Of a stretch of DNA of 64,000 nt, positions 47,201 to 55,511 are shown piece by piece. Origin of the DNA: CAYPTY01 sp964413935 (lineage in GTDB: Bacteria; Bacteroidota; Rhodothermia; Balneolales; Balneolaceae). A program made the translations under genes and the position numbers. The notes under the pieces are model-generated. The model did no database searches. It was not told the DNA's origin and was given only the letters and a program-made list of their open reading frames with translations. The stretch spans positions 1-64,000 of the forward strand of contig CAYPTY010000002.1 in the NCBI GenBank assembly GCA_964413935.1, written 5' to 3'. Position 1 is the first letter of the stretch, and every line of letters begins with the position of its first letter.

Positions 47201-50200
47201 TAACCTACCAGAACACGAATGCCATAAGCCCGAGTACAGACGATCGGATCATTGAAATTGTAGCCTACGACTGGGATGACGCCTCCGGAGTAGTGGTGCG
47301 AACGGTTAACATCCTGCCCGTAAATGATGATCCGGTACTGGCCAGCATTGAGGGAAGTGTATTCGCCTATACCGAAGGCGATGGTGAAACTCCATTTACC
47401 TCCACCATCACCATTTCTGATACCGATGACACCAATCTGGAAAGTGCAATCATTCAGATCACCGGCAATTACTTTCTCGGAGAGGATGAACTCACATTCA
47501 CCAATGCCAATGGCATTAGCGGAAGTTTTCAGGCTTCGACCGGAACCTTAACCCTGACCGGTACTTCCAGTCTGGCTAATTATCAAACGGCTCTTCGATC
47601 AGTGAATTACAATAACTTGAGCCCGGATCCGGTTACCAGTCTGGACCGAACAGTTACCATCACCGTTAATGACGGAACCAACGATTCCAACACCCAGCAA
47701 CGGGATATTTCGGTCACGGCAACCAACACCGCCCCGCTTTTATCCGCTATTGAACCGGGATTACTGCTCTACAGCATCGGGTCTTCCCTGATCGTAAGTG
47801 AAACCATCTCAGTCGATGATTTAGATAATACTGATATAACCACAGCCACGATTCAGATCACCGGCAATTATGATAGTGCTGAAGACTCTCTGACCTTCCA
47901 GGATTTATTCGGTATCACCGATAGCTGGGATAATGTGAGCGGAACACTCACACTTACCGGTCCGGCAAACCTGTCCGATTTTCAGGATGCTTTACGAACC
48001 GTTCGTTATGAGAACACTAGCAGCAATCCTTCTGACGATATCCGCACCGTTAGCTTTATCGTCAGCGACGGAGCTGCAAACTCAAACACCGAAAGCCGGG
48101 ATGTATCTGTCAGTCCGGTTACCGCTGTTCCTGATCTTGAACTCTGGCTGAAAGGTGATGATGGAACATTCACCACCACGGGTGGAACAACCCAGGCGCG
48201 AAACGATCTGGAAGATGTGGGCCGATGGGAAGACCAAAGCGGAAACGGCAATCACTTTATCAGTACCGGGGCAGATGATTTACCCGTATTGCGAACCAAT
48301 GTGGGTACCATAAATGCGCAGAATGCCATTGAATTTCCCGGTGGTGGCTCTGAAGTGCGGCTTGAAGACGCCGACGCGGAGAGCCAGTATCTCAACGGCC
48401 TCACCGAATTCACCATATTTTTTGTGATTGAATCGGACGTTACCGGTACAGACCAAGGTTTCTGGACAACCTTTGAACCGGATGCCAATAACGAAGATAA
48501 ATTCTTCAGTATCCGCTATGATGCGACCGGTAATTTGGGAAGCGGATCCAACGTCATCAAAACAGCTCTCAGGGAAGACATCAGTAGTTTTGAGCTGGAA
48601 AGCTCTGAAGATGTACAGACCACAAACGGGCAGATTATCGCTCTCACCTGGGAATCCGAAGATTTTTATGATCTCTATATCGATGGAGTTCTGGATAATC
48701 CTACGGCATCCGGGGTCATTCCATCCGGTCTATTTACCAATCTTACCACAGCCATCATAGGTCAGGGAACACAGGACCAGAATGACAGCTGGGACGGACT
48801 CATCGCGGAGGTCATTCTTTACACCCGGAATATCTCGGCTACTGAACGGGAATCGGTTGAAGACTACCTCTCTGAAAAGTACAGTATTCCTATCCGCCTG
48901 CTTACCAAAGCCACCGGCGGCGAAGCCATCTCAGCAGACGACTCAGCTGTTTCAACTGCATTCACCACTCTTACCGGTCCGCGCCTGCAGGAGGGTTTTA
49001 TTGGGGAACTGACCCAGAACGGAACCATCGTTTTGCAGGCTCCCGCTGGTTATGAATGGGATACCGGCGGTTCCAATCCTTCTGCAAGTGTAGCTGCTGC
49101 TTTTGGCGGTACCACTAACCTGGCCGTTTCCTTCACCAGTCGCACCGCCTCACAGATTACCTTTACCATCACCAATGCCTCCACTACCAATCAGGGTGAA
49201 ATCACCTTTTCTGATCTGAGGGTGCGCCCTACCACCGGCATTCTTCCAAACACCGGTGAAATCACCAACGTGGGCACCACCGGACTGGGTGGTACAACCA
49301 GTTATGGCACGCTTACCATGGTGGCGGGCACACGTATCAGCATGGAGTTCACCGAACAGCCTTCTACATCCAATGTATCAACCGACATCAATCCGGCACC
49401 GAGGGTACAGTTTATCGATCAGTTCGGGAATCCGGTTGAGGATACCGGCGTGAATATCAGTGTTTCCCTGAATCAGGTTTCAGGTACCGGCAGCCTTACC
49501 GGCACCCTCTCCGAAAGCTCCAACACCTTTGGACTGGCCGAATTCGATGACATTCAAGTTGATGACACCGGCTCTTATTCACTTAGGGCCAGCAGTACCG
49601 GATTATCCGACGTGGATTCCGATACCTTTGATGTGGTTGTACTCGGGCAGCTAACCCAGTTTCTGGTAGAGCGGGTACCTTCCGGTAATATTTCAGCCAA
49701 AACAGCCGGTACGAATTTCAATATCAGGCTAACCGCTGTGGATGGTGCCGCTGCAACCGTAACCTCCTTCAATGGCACTGCAGTGATTACCTCGAACTGT
49801 ACACTGGGCACCGGGCAGGGTACCACGCCTGCATTCACGAATGGAGTACTTTCCAGTTTGACGGTTAGCATAACAAATGTGGGTAACTGCTCCATTACGG
49901 CAACCAACTCGTTGGGTGCTCAGACCGGTACCTCCAACACCTTCACCGTAAGTGCAGGTACCCCCTCCGCTGCCGGTACATTGATCAGTGCAAGTCCAAC
50001 CGTAATCCTGAACGACGGTTTCAGCACATCTACCATCACGGTTGACGTGAAAGATGCCTTTGGCAATAATATTTCAAGTGGCGGAGCAACCGTTCTGCTG
50101 AATACCACACTTGGATCACTCACTTCCGTTACCGACAACTCAGACGGTACCTATACCGCCACCCTCACATCATCGACGGTGCTGGGAAATGCAACAATAA

Positions 50201-52263
50201 GCGGTAGCCTCAACGGAAATGCAATTACCGATCAGGCCAGTGTTGAATTCGCCGCTTTCAGCACGATCTGGCAATCCCAGATTGGTGCCATCCCGGATGC
50301 GCGGAACTGGGATGATCCTGCGAACTGGTCAGCCGGAGCGGTACCCTCAGCCGGCGATATTGTACTTATTCCGGCAAATCCGGCTGTGGGGAATGAATTT
50401 CCGGTCATTGACCAGAACAACACCGAGATTACCCAGATTTCAGTGGAGGCCAGTGCAACCGTGACGGTATCCGGCGGGATAAATTTTATTGTCAGTGGGG
50501 ATGCCACCGGCGGTGGATCCATTCAGGGAAGTAATGTGGATACCCTTCAGATTGGCGGGGATGTGGATGTTGCCAATGTTACCATCGGCGAGGTGGAGCT
50601 GAACGGCAGCTCTAAACAGGTACTGAGTAGCCCCCACGATTTTAATGATCTCGAAATTGACAATTCGGCTGGCGTTGATGCAGCGGAGGACCTTACTGTT
50701 AGCGGCACCCTATCACTGACAAGCGGCAGTCTACTTATACCCAGTGGTAAAACACTCATCGCGAACGACAAGGATATCGGGGCTGGAAACCTGAGATTCC
50801 AGCGTATTGTGAACGGAGTAAGAGGCTGGAGATTGATTTCTTCACCCGTCAATTCCACCTTTGGTGACCTGCTGGATGGCACTCTGACCCAGGGTTTCAC
50901 GGGATCAACACTTGGTGCGGCACCGCTAGACAGCCTGCAGCCCAACGTACTCACTTATGATGAAACTTTTCCCGGAACGGATAACCAGCGATACCGTGCT
51001 CCGGCAAATGCATCAGCCTCCCTCACGGCGGGGCAGGGAATGTTTGTTTTCTTCTTTGGCAGCATCCCCGCAGACAGCCGGTATAATGACCCGCTTCCAG
51101 ACACACTTGATATAAGTGGACAGGAATTCGAGGGTACAGGCTCCGAAGTTGATTTCGGCATAACCTACACTGCGGCAGCGGATACCGGATTTAACCTGAT
51201 CGGCAATCCCTACGGTGCCACCATTAACTGGGATCATCCAAGCTGGACCAAAACCAATGTAGATAATACAATCTATATCTGGGATCCGGCTGCAAACGGT
51301 GGTAATGGTGAATACCTTACCTGGAACGGGGTTACAGGAACACTGGGCAGTGGCAGGATTCCCCCATTCCAGGGATTCTGGGTTAAGGCTACTGCAGCAA
51401 GCCCAAGCCTCATTGTATCTGAAGACGCCAAAACCAATGGGGGTAACTTCCTTCGCAAGGAAGCCAAAGGCGGTTCAGAAAGTGAGAATCCTCCACTGAT
51501 ACGCCTGCAACTGAGAAATCAGGATCTGATTAAGCAAACGAACATTATGTTTTCGAATGCTGCCTCGGTACGCAAAGATCCCCTGGATGCCTATGAGCTT
51601 TCACCCTTCTCGGCTTCGAGGGTAGAACTTCACAGCCTGCTCGAAGACGGTTCTGCACTGGCCATTAACAACCTGCCGCTGAATTTTACCAACCGAATCT
51701 TTGTACCGCTTCAAGTTAATGGTTACAGGGATGGTGCAGGTATATCTGATGAATTTGAACTCACTCTTCTAGGCTTGCGACAGGTTCCGGACGACTGGGT
51801 AATCACCCTCATCGACAATGATACCGGTGAAGAAATAGACCTGAAAACGCAGAGCCGGTATACCTTCTTCCACTCAACCCGGGAAAAATATGTAGCCCAG
51901 GATCCCCTGCAGCCACGAAAATTAATGAAATCACGGACCTCCAACCGATATCGTTTTACCCTGATCATAAGTACGGAGGAAATTGAGGCAAATATTCCAA
52001 GAGAAGCCTTCCTGGATCAGAACTATCCAAATCCCTTCAATCCATCAACGGTTATTCCTTTCGGGCTGGATGTGGATTCTGATGTAAAACTGGAAGTATT
52101 TGATATTCTTGGCCGGCGAGTATTAACGCTTGCCGACCAGAGGTATCAGGCCGGACGATACGAAATCCGCTTCAATGCTACCGGACTGGCCAGCGGGGTT
52201 TACATCTACCGCCTGATCACCGATCAGAAAATTATGACAAAGAAACTTACCCTCATCAGGTAA
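44290..52263 (+). CDS. Giant secreted multidomain surface protein B, paralogue of A
   Basis: About 2657 residues from ATG 44290 (a TTG at 44254 is in frame but lies before the signal peptide). The signal peptide ends GMSQ. The order matches protein A: DUF2341-like (28-142), LamG-like (146-337), two cadherin-like repeats (about 354 and 486), LamG-like (623-877), three repeats (883, 1018, 1153), LamG-like (1283-1537), Big_1-like domains near 1684 and 1894, GWRLISSPV region and the LDQNYPNPFNP C-terminus (about 2575). It has five repeats against four in A. The C-terminal third is very similar to A. Outer surface or matrix location is expected; partners are unknown. Confidence 0.85.
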   Translation: MRKLQQSLILVLFIVLGYAEQGMSQVSGYEFRKKYEVNASQVSGSSNLTNFPVLFSVTDTDLRTTSNGGDVENPNGYDIIFTSGDGSTILAHQIESYDAASGTLVFWVRFPTLSPTSDTPFYLYYGNSSVSTDPSTSNVWDNNFKMVHHMSNNADDASGNGTDGVESGTTDGAGQIGRARVYGTNQGDLIQVPDNGSSPLDITGNITISFWVNITNRNDGPDLVSKGDYLDGYSTWVTNIGNLRFQINSDVLTGSSNNQITNNNWAYLTFTRSNSGRRIYLNGTLDASDASTTSFNTNNDPLFISTLAFDFEGRMDEVRISNIERSADWIQTEYNNQNNPGAFITNINSEPVLSDIEGSAATFTSGDAPLAITSTLDISDDDANLSSATVSITSNFNASEDLLDFTDQLGITGSYNSTNGVLTLSGSSSVANYITALRSVTYENTSAFPAEITRSITFTVDDGTDSSNSQSRDIDIIQVNNSPLLSGIESTPLVVFPGDGPKSITTQLLVQDIDDTNLSSAQISITGNFQSTEDVLGFTNQNGITGSYSSGTGVLDLSGTATVTDYKEAIRSVTYQNISATPSQTTRTVTITANDGNSDSSPITRDIQIATVLTDPSTDFSNTVFHFDAQDVDGDLQTNDQPADGSGVGTWGDRSDNAGGSTTDLSANDVLGQPTFDSNYLGGRGGIEFSSGQSLEPNNNGILNTGTFDEKSFAAVFRTGASTAGLQVVYEQGAQVRGYQISIKDGNAYAFVWNNAEWGAADEYKSIDLGPVQPNTSYIIIASHDATDATLANRIWQANINGRAITTLNTVDVQRSHSGNAVIGAEDGSVDPVTEAGNPAGNNEFNGIVAELISWNTALSSNDFSNLYAYLSDKWFNEPPVLAGIEASAIPYNEGDPATLITATVTLSDADDTNLDSVQVRIASGLNASEDVLNYPAVIGSITGSFNSTTGILTLSGADTPANYQAAIRSVTYQNTNAISPSTDDRIIEIVAYDWDDASGVVVRTVNILPVNDDPVLASIEGSVFAYTEGDGETPFTSTITISDTDDTNLESAIIQITGNYFLGEDELTFTNANGISGSFQASTGTLTLTGTSSLANYQTALRSVNYNNLSPDPVTSLDRTVTITVNDGTNDSNTQQRDISVTATNTAPLLSAIEPGLLLYSIGSSLIVSETISVDDLDNTDITTATIQITGNYDSAEDSLTFQDLFGITDSWDNVSGTLTLTGPANLSDFQDALRTVRYENTSSNPSDDIRTVSFIVSDGAANSNTESRDVSVSPVTAVPDLELWLKGDDGTFTTTGGTTQARNDLEDVGRWEDQSGNGNHFISTGADDLPVLRTNVGTINAQNAIEFPGGGSEVRLEDADAESQYLNGLTEFTIFFVIESDVTGTDQGFWTTFEPDANNEDKFFSIRYDATGNLGSGSNVIKTALREDISSFELESSEDVQTTNGQIIALTWESEDFYDLYIDGVLDNPTASGVIPSGLFTNLTTAIIGQGTQDQNDSWDGLIAEVILYTRNISATERESVEDYLSEKYSIPIRLLTKATGGEAISADDSAVSTAFTTLTGPRLQEGFIGELTQNGTIVLQAPAGYEWDTGGSNPSASVAAAFGGTTNLAVSFTSRTASQITFTITNASTTNQGEITFSDLRVRPTTGILPNTGEITNVGTTGLGGTTSYGTLTMVAGTRISMEFTEQPSTSNVSTDINPAPRVQFIDQFGNPVEDTGVNISVSLNQVSGTGSLTGTLSESSNTFGLAEFDDIQVDDTGSYSLRASSTGLSDVDSDTFDVVVLGQLTQFLVERVPSGNISAKTAGTNFNIRLTAVDGAAATVTSFNGTAVITSNCTLGTGQGTTPAFTNGVLSSLTVSITNVGNCSITATNSLGAQTGTSNTFTVSAGTPSAAGTLISASPTVILNDGFSTSTITVDVKDAFGNNISSGGATVLLNTTLGSLTSVTDNSDGTYTATLTSSTVLGNATISGSLNGNAITDQASVEFAAFSTIWQSQIGAIPDARNWDDPANWSAGAVPSAGDIVLIPANPAVGNEFPVIDQNNTEITQISVEASATVTVSGGINFIVSGDATGGGSIQGSNVDTLQIGGDVDVANVTIGEVELNGSSKQVLSSPHDFNDLEIDNSAGVDAAEDLTVSGTLSLTSGSLLIPSGKTLIANDKDIGAGNLRFQRIVNGVRGWRLISSPVNSTFGDLLDGTLTQGFTGSTLGAAPLDSLQPNVLTYDETFPGTDNQRYRAPANASASLTAGQGMFVFFFGSIPADSRYNDPLPDTLDISGQEFEGTGSEVDFGITYTAAADTGFNLIGNPYGATINWDHPSWTKTNVDNTIYIWDPAANGGNGEYLTWNGVTGTLGSGRIPPFQGFWVKATAASPSLIVSEDAKTNGGNFLRKEAKGGSESENPPLIRLQLRNQDLIKQTNIMFSNAASVRKDPLDAYELSPFSASRVELHSLLEDGSALAINNLPLNFTNRIFVPLQVNGYRDGAGISDEFELTLLGLRQVPDDWVITLIDNDTGEEIDLKTQSRYTFFHSTREKYVAQDPLQPRKLMKSRTSNRYRFTLIISTEEIEANIPREAFLDQNYPNPFNPSTVIPFGLDVDSDVKLEVFDILGRRVLTLADQRYQAGRYEIRFNATGLASGVYIYRLITDQKIMTKKLTLIR
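45345..48125 (+). repeat. Five cadherin-like repeats in giant protein B
   Basis: Units begin near 45345, 45745, 46935, 47340 and 47745, about 400 bases each, with the same conserved phrases as protein A. The LamG-like unit at 46156-46920 splits them into two and three. The extra unit is the main size difference between the two giants. Confidence 0.75.
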
Positions 52264-52445
52264 AAAAGACCCGGACATCAGATTAGCAGATTCTAATGCG
52301 ATTCGCCGGTACTGTGGTTTGTAGGTGGAACTTCAGATCGTTATTATTATTCTACTTACAGACGCAATCAAGAAAGCTCACTCTGAAGGCTTAACAAATA
52401 CTAATTTTATAAAAAAGAGAAAAAGCCGATAATACTATTGTAAAG

Positions 52446-52491
52446 TCTGCCCAATGGCAGAAGCAATGGAAATCCTGCTTTTGCAGGGATT
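52446..52491 (+). promoter_or_regulatory. Two adjacent hairpins in the leader of the pseudopilin-like operon
   Basis: TCTGCC-CAAT-GGCAGA (52446-52461) is a perfect 6-bp stem. It is followed by AATCCTGC-TTTT-GCAGGGATT (52471-52491), a stem of about 8 bp with one bulged base. They lie 50-95 bases before the ATG of the gene at 52541 in a 277-base gap that otherwise shows no gene. The order suggests a structured leader; I recognise no known riboswitch class. Confidence 0.4.
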
Positions 52492-52540
52492 CGTAACAAA
52501 TTTGGGTTTCAATATTCTTATAGAGTAAAAAGAGACAAAC

Positions 52541-52960
52541 ATGAATGATTACTCTGATCTCATATTTCTGATGGCCTCAATGATCATGTTATCCATGATC
52601 ACGCTGAACACTTCGAAGACCTACCTGACTTCACAGGATCAGATCATTCGTACTCAGCTTGAATACCGGACCATGGCGGCCGCTCAGAACCAAATTGACG
52701 CCATTCGATGGGTGTCTTCCCCAAACCAGCTTGATTCAAGCAGCGGTAGTTATGTATTTGCCAGTTTTCCGATCACTCGAACCATTACCTATGGTGAACA
52801 GGATCAGTATTCTGAAACAATAACCATAAACGCCGCAGCTCAATTGGTTGAAGACACCTCAACGATGGAGCGTTACCGGGTAACTGTAACCGCGTCGAGT
52901 GACGCCCTTACACCGAATATTAATGTAACCCTGGATTATCTGAAGTCATTTACAAAATAA
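52541..52960 (+). CDS. Small membrane-anchored pseudopilin-like protein
   Basis: 139 residues. A hydrophobic N-terminal helix (LIFLMASMIMLSMITLNTSK, about residues 7-26) starts within the first ten residues with no basic leader, followed by a Gln-rich helix (RTMAAAQNQIDAIRW) and a beta-rich end (ITRTITYGEQDQYSETITI). This is pilin-like topology, as in PilV/PilX-type minor pilins, but the GFTLxE prepilin cleavage motif is absent. First gene of the plus-strand operon, 4 bases before the next start. Identity is tentative. Confidence 0.65.
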   Translation: MNDYSDLIFLMASMIMLSMITLNTSKTYLTSQDQIIRTQLEYRTMAAAQNQIDAIRWVSSPNQLDSSSGSYVFASFPITRTITYGEQDQYSETITINAAAQLVEDTSTMERYRVTVTASSDALTPNINVTLDYLKSFTK

Positions 52961-52964
52961 GAAA

Positions 52965-53546
52965 ATGAACAGTTTAGTTATAAGCTTTGTGGTTGGAGGT
53001 ATTCTTCTCTTGTCCATACTGGCTTTCAATCAAATGGTAATGGATAATCAGAAGGAAATGACTCTCGGAGCCACAACGCAGCAAAACCTGAACAGCGTTG
53101 TGGATTTAATCACAAACGATTTTAACAAAATCGGTTATCGGGCATCGACTACGCCGATAAACCGGCTTGACTCAACCGATTTTATCTTTGTCGCTGATGT
53201 GTATGACAACGATACTTTCGGAGCACAACAGATTCGCTGGTTCTGGGATAAGTCCAATGCCCACACCAATACCAGTAATCCAAAAGATTATATGCTGGAA
53301 AGAACCGGGCCGGTCTCGTCCAGCACACAGGGAACCATTGAAATCCCGGTTACCTACTTTCATGTGAGGTACCTGGATGCTAACTCAGTGGAAACTTCCA
53401 ATCCGAATCTGGTACGCCGGGTTGAAGTTGAAATAATTGTGGAAGCTCCCGAACCCCATCGTTATGATAACGATGGAAACGGAGTTTACTACCGATCAGC
53501 ATGGAAAAGAACATTTGTGCCAAACAACATCAATTTGCCATACTAA
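52965..53546 (+). CDS. PilW-like pseudopilin, leaderless
   Basis: 193 residues. A hydrophobic helix (LVISFVVGGILLLSILAFNQ, about 4-23) is followed by the helix TTQQNLNSVVDLITNDFNKIGYR, which resembles the 'L..di..aGy' start of PilW-type minor pilins. A beta-rich C-terminal domain with VEVEIIVEAPEP follows. No prepilin peptidase site (no G before the helix, no E at +5) is present. Co-transcribed with both neighbours; probably a membrane-anchored periplasmic component. Confidence 0.65.
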   Translation: MNSLVISFVVGGILLLSILAFNQMVMDNQKEMTLGATTQQNLNSVVDLITNDFNKIGYRASTTPINRLDSTDFIFVADVYDNDTFGAQQIRWFWDKSNAHTNTSNPKDYMLERTGPVSSSTQGTIEIPVTYFHVRYLDANSVETSNPNLVRRVEVEIIVEAPEPHRYDNDGNGVYYRSAWKRTFVPNNINLPY

Positions 53547-53568
53547 ATCATTCGATTAGAGGTATATC

Positions 53569-54897
53569 ATGGGTAGAGGATTATTAATCATAATGAGCGG
53601 ACTGATCGTGGTGACCGGTATTATGCAGGCCGCCATGAACAACAGGGCTTCGGTTTTGCCACAGCAAAACACCGAACAATACATCGAAATGCAAACCCGT
53701 AACATCTCTATGGGCTTGGTCGATAAGGCCATTGAAGAACTTAAATACAATAACGAGTGGGAAGGAACCCTGGCAGAGGATAAATACCCCAAAGGCGGTA
53801 CAGGGATGCTGAAAACATACGACATGAACAGCCAGACTTTCCCAACCGATATGGGTAACGTGGTTTGGGATCAGTACAAAGTGCTGCTTTACAGTGAATC
53901 AACCTACGATGGTTTTACACTGGCAACTGAGGTACTGATGCAGAAAGATTCCTTTTCAAAATACTCATATTACAGTAATTCTGAACTTTCCACTACTGGA
54001 TCCACTATCTGGTTCTGGGATCAGGATGAATTGTCCGGACCTATTCATACCAATGGTACTTTTAAAATGTCGGGTAGTCCAACCTTCAACGGCTTGGTGA
54101 CCAGCCCGAATATGTGGGGAGCACACCCGTCCAACCCAACCAGCCCTAATTTTAATGGTGGTACCAACTTCAATGCACCTCTGAAATCGCCACCCAACAC
54201 CTATGAATTGAATCGATTGAAAAGCCTGGCCGCAGGTGGGGGTCTGAAATTTGACCGCCGTATTCAGATCGAACTATTTACACAAACTGTGGGTACCGAA
54301 GTCAAGCAATTTGCGAATATCCGACAGACCAATGCGGCTGAAACCTATTGGGAATCCTGGAATACCTACGACCTGTCAGCAACCAATGGGGTTATTTCAA
54401 CTCCACGCCGGGTTGATATTGTGGGTGAAGTGGTAGGTCAGCTTACGGTTCACTCCGAAATCAAAATTGAAATTGACGGTGATATCCGCTATCACACCGA
54501 TCCGCGGGTCGACAGTACCTCAACCGACATTCTCGGGCTGGTTAGTGAGGGTGATATTCAGCTTGATCGCTATGCTCATTCATATGAAGGATCACAGGAT
54601 GTGGATATTCAAGCCACCATCATGGCCCTGAACGATTCCTTTTTTGTGGAAGACTGGGGATCTGGCAGCAGCCGGGGTAACCTGAATCTGCTCGGCGGAA
54701 TCATTCAGGCACACCGGGGTGCGGTAGGCACCTTCTCAGGCGGTTCCATCCGTTCAGGATATCAAAAGGTATATGAGTACGACACCCGCCTTAAAGCCAA
54801 GGTACCTCCTGCTTTCCCACGTGAATCAGTATTCTCTGTGGTTTACTGGAATGACAAACCGCTGAAAAAGGCAAACTCTTCCAGCAATGGTGAGTAG
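53569..54897 (+). CDS. PilX/DUF4900-like membrane-anchored protein, copy 1
   Basis: 442 residues. A short N-terminal membrane helix (LLIIMSGLIVVTGIMQAAMN, about 4-23) leads into a helix and then a beta-rich domain with LSGPIHTNGTFKMSGSPTF (about 154-172). Next comes a central DLSATNGVISTPRRVDI unit and then LGLVSEGDIQLDRYAHSYEG (about 322-341). The 'GPIHTNG' and 'LVSEGDI' phrases recall DUF4900/PilX-type proteins; this is from memory. It is a paralogue of the gene at 55512; each is followed by a small secreted protein. Function unknown, probably envelope-surface assembly. Confidence 0.7.
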   Translation: MGRGLLIIMSGLIVVTGIMQAAMNNRASVLPQQNTEQYIEMQTRNISMGLVDKAIEELKYNNEWEGTLAEDKYPKGGTGMLKTYDMNSQTFPTDMGNVVWDQYKVLLYSESTYDGFTLATEVLMQKDSFSKYSYYSNSELSTTGSTIWFWDQDELSGPIHTNGTFKMSGSPTFNGLVTSPNMWGAHPSNPTSPNFNGGTNFNAPLKSPPNTYELNRLKSLAAGGGLKFDRRIQIELFTQTVGTEVKQFANIRQTNAAETYWESWNTYDLSATNGVISTPRRVDIVGEVVGQLTVHSEIKIEIDGDIRYHTDPRVDSTSTDILGLVSEGDIQLDRYAHSYEGSQDVDIQATIMALNDSFFVEDWGSGSSRGNLNLLGGIIQAHRGAVGTFSGGSIRSGYQKVYEYDTRLKAKVPPAFPRESVFSVVYWNDKPLKKANSSSNGE

Positions 54898-54983
54898 CAG
54901 GAAGAAGAGCAGCAACAGGGTGAGTAATAAAACTGATATCAACGTTTTTAAACTTTAAAATTTCTTTTCTTCAGATTCTGAGC

Positions 54984-55376
54984 ATGAAAAAACAATTGCT
55001 GGCTTTCGCGGCTATACTCATACTGGGAACTTCCATCTCGGTGGCACAAACAACGGTTCGATTCATTGTTAACATCAAGCCCCTGCTTGAAGACAGTGTA
55101 TTTGTGCCGCCAATGGATTACGTAGAGCTTACCGGCGATCAATACCCGCTGGGACAGTACAAAAACGTACGCATGAGGGATGAAGAACCGGTTGACAGTG
55201 TCTACTCGGTTGAAGTAACCTTTCCGCGCAGGCTTCTAAACCAGCGCCTCACCTATAATTTTATCCTCCGCCGCCCAAACAGCGGGGATATGTTTGAATC
55301 TCTGCCCCGAAACATCATTATACGGGGTAACGAAGTTTCTCTGGATACTCTATACTTTGACGCATTTGCGTGGTAA
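54984..55376 (+). CDS. Small secreted beta protein (CBM20/Ig-like), copy 1
   Basis: 130 residues. The signal peptide ends SVAQ. The mature domain starts TTVRFIVNIKPLLEDSVF, then VELTGDQYPLG, DSVYSVEVTFPRRLLNQ and LTYNFILRRP. This resembles the 'VTFRVNM' starch-binding-like (CBM20) or Ig-like domains that cap secreted Bacteroidota proteins. Paralogue at 56849. It lies 86 bases behind copy 1 of the PilX-like protein and is the second half of a repeated gene pair. It may be a partner or chaperone of that protein (inference). Confidence 0.65.
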   Translation: MKKQLLAFAAILILGTSISVAQTTVRFIVNIKPLLEDSVFVPPMDYVELTGDQYPLGQYKNVRMRDEEPVDSVYSVEVTFPRRLLNQRLTYNFILRRPNSGDMFESLPRNIIIRGNEVSLDTLYFDAFAW

Positions 55377-55416
55377 CTTGGCTTCTCGATAGTATTTTGG
55401 TTTTTATTAGATTGGA

Positions 55417-55437
55417 TTAATTAAAATCAATTAACTG
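55417..55437 (+). repeat. 21-base leader element, copy 1
   Basis: TTAATTAAAATCA followed two bases later by TAACTG lies 75 bases before the PilX-like copy 2 start. It matches 58989-59009 at 19 of 21 positions. It may be a shared promoter or regulator site, but AT-richness makes chance possible. Confidence 0.35.
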
Positions 55438-55511
55438 TTTACAGTCCAACTTTTTAGCCAACTTACCTTCGAGGTAAAACTCCTCGTTAGAACTGAGTAA
55501 CTGAGTAAACA

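Noticed and set aside
36612..52263. Regular repeats that could be mistaken for a CRISPR array or satellite
   Set aside because: The period is about 400 bases in frame and conserved at protein level; these are domain repeats, not short direct repeats with spacers.
52446..52491. A GEMM-type c-di-GMP riboswitch
   Set aside because: The conserved core sequences of that class are absent; only two simple hairpins are visible.
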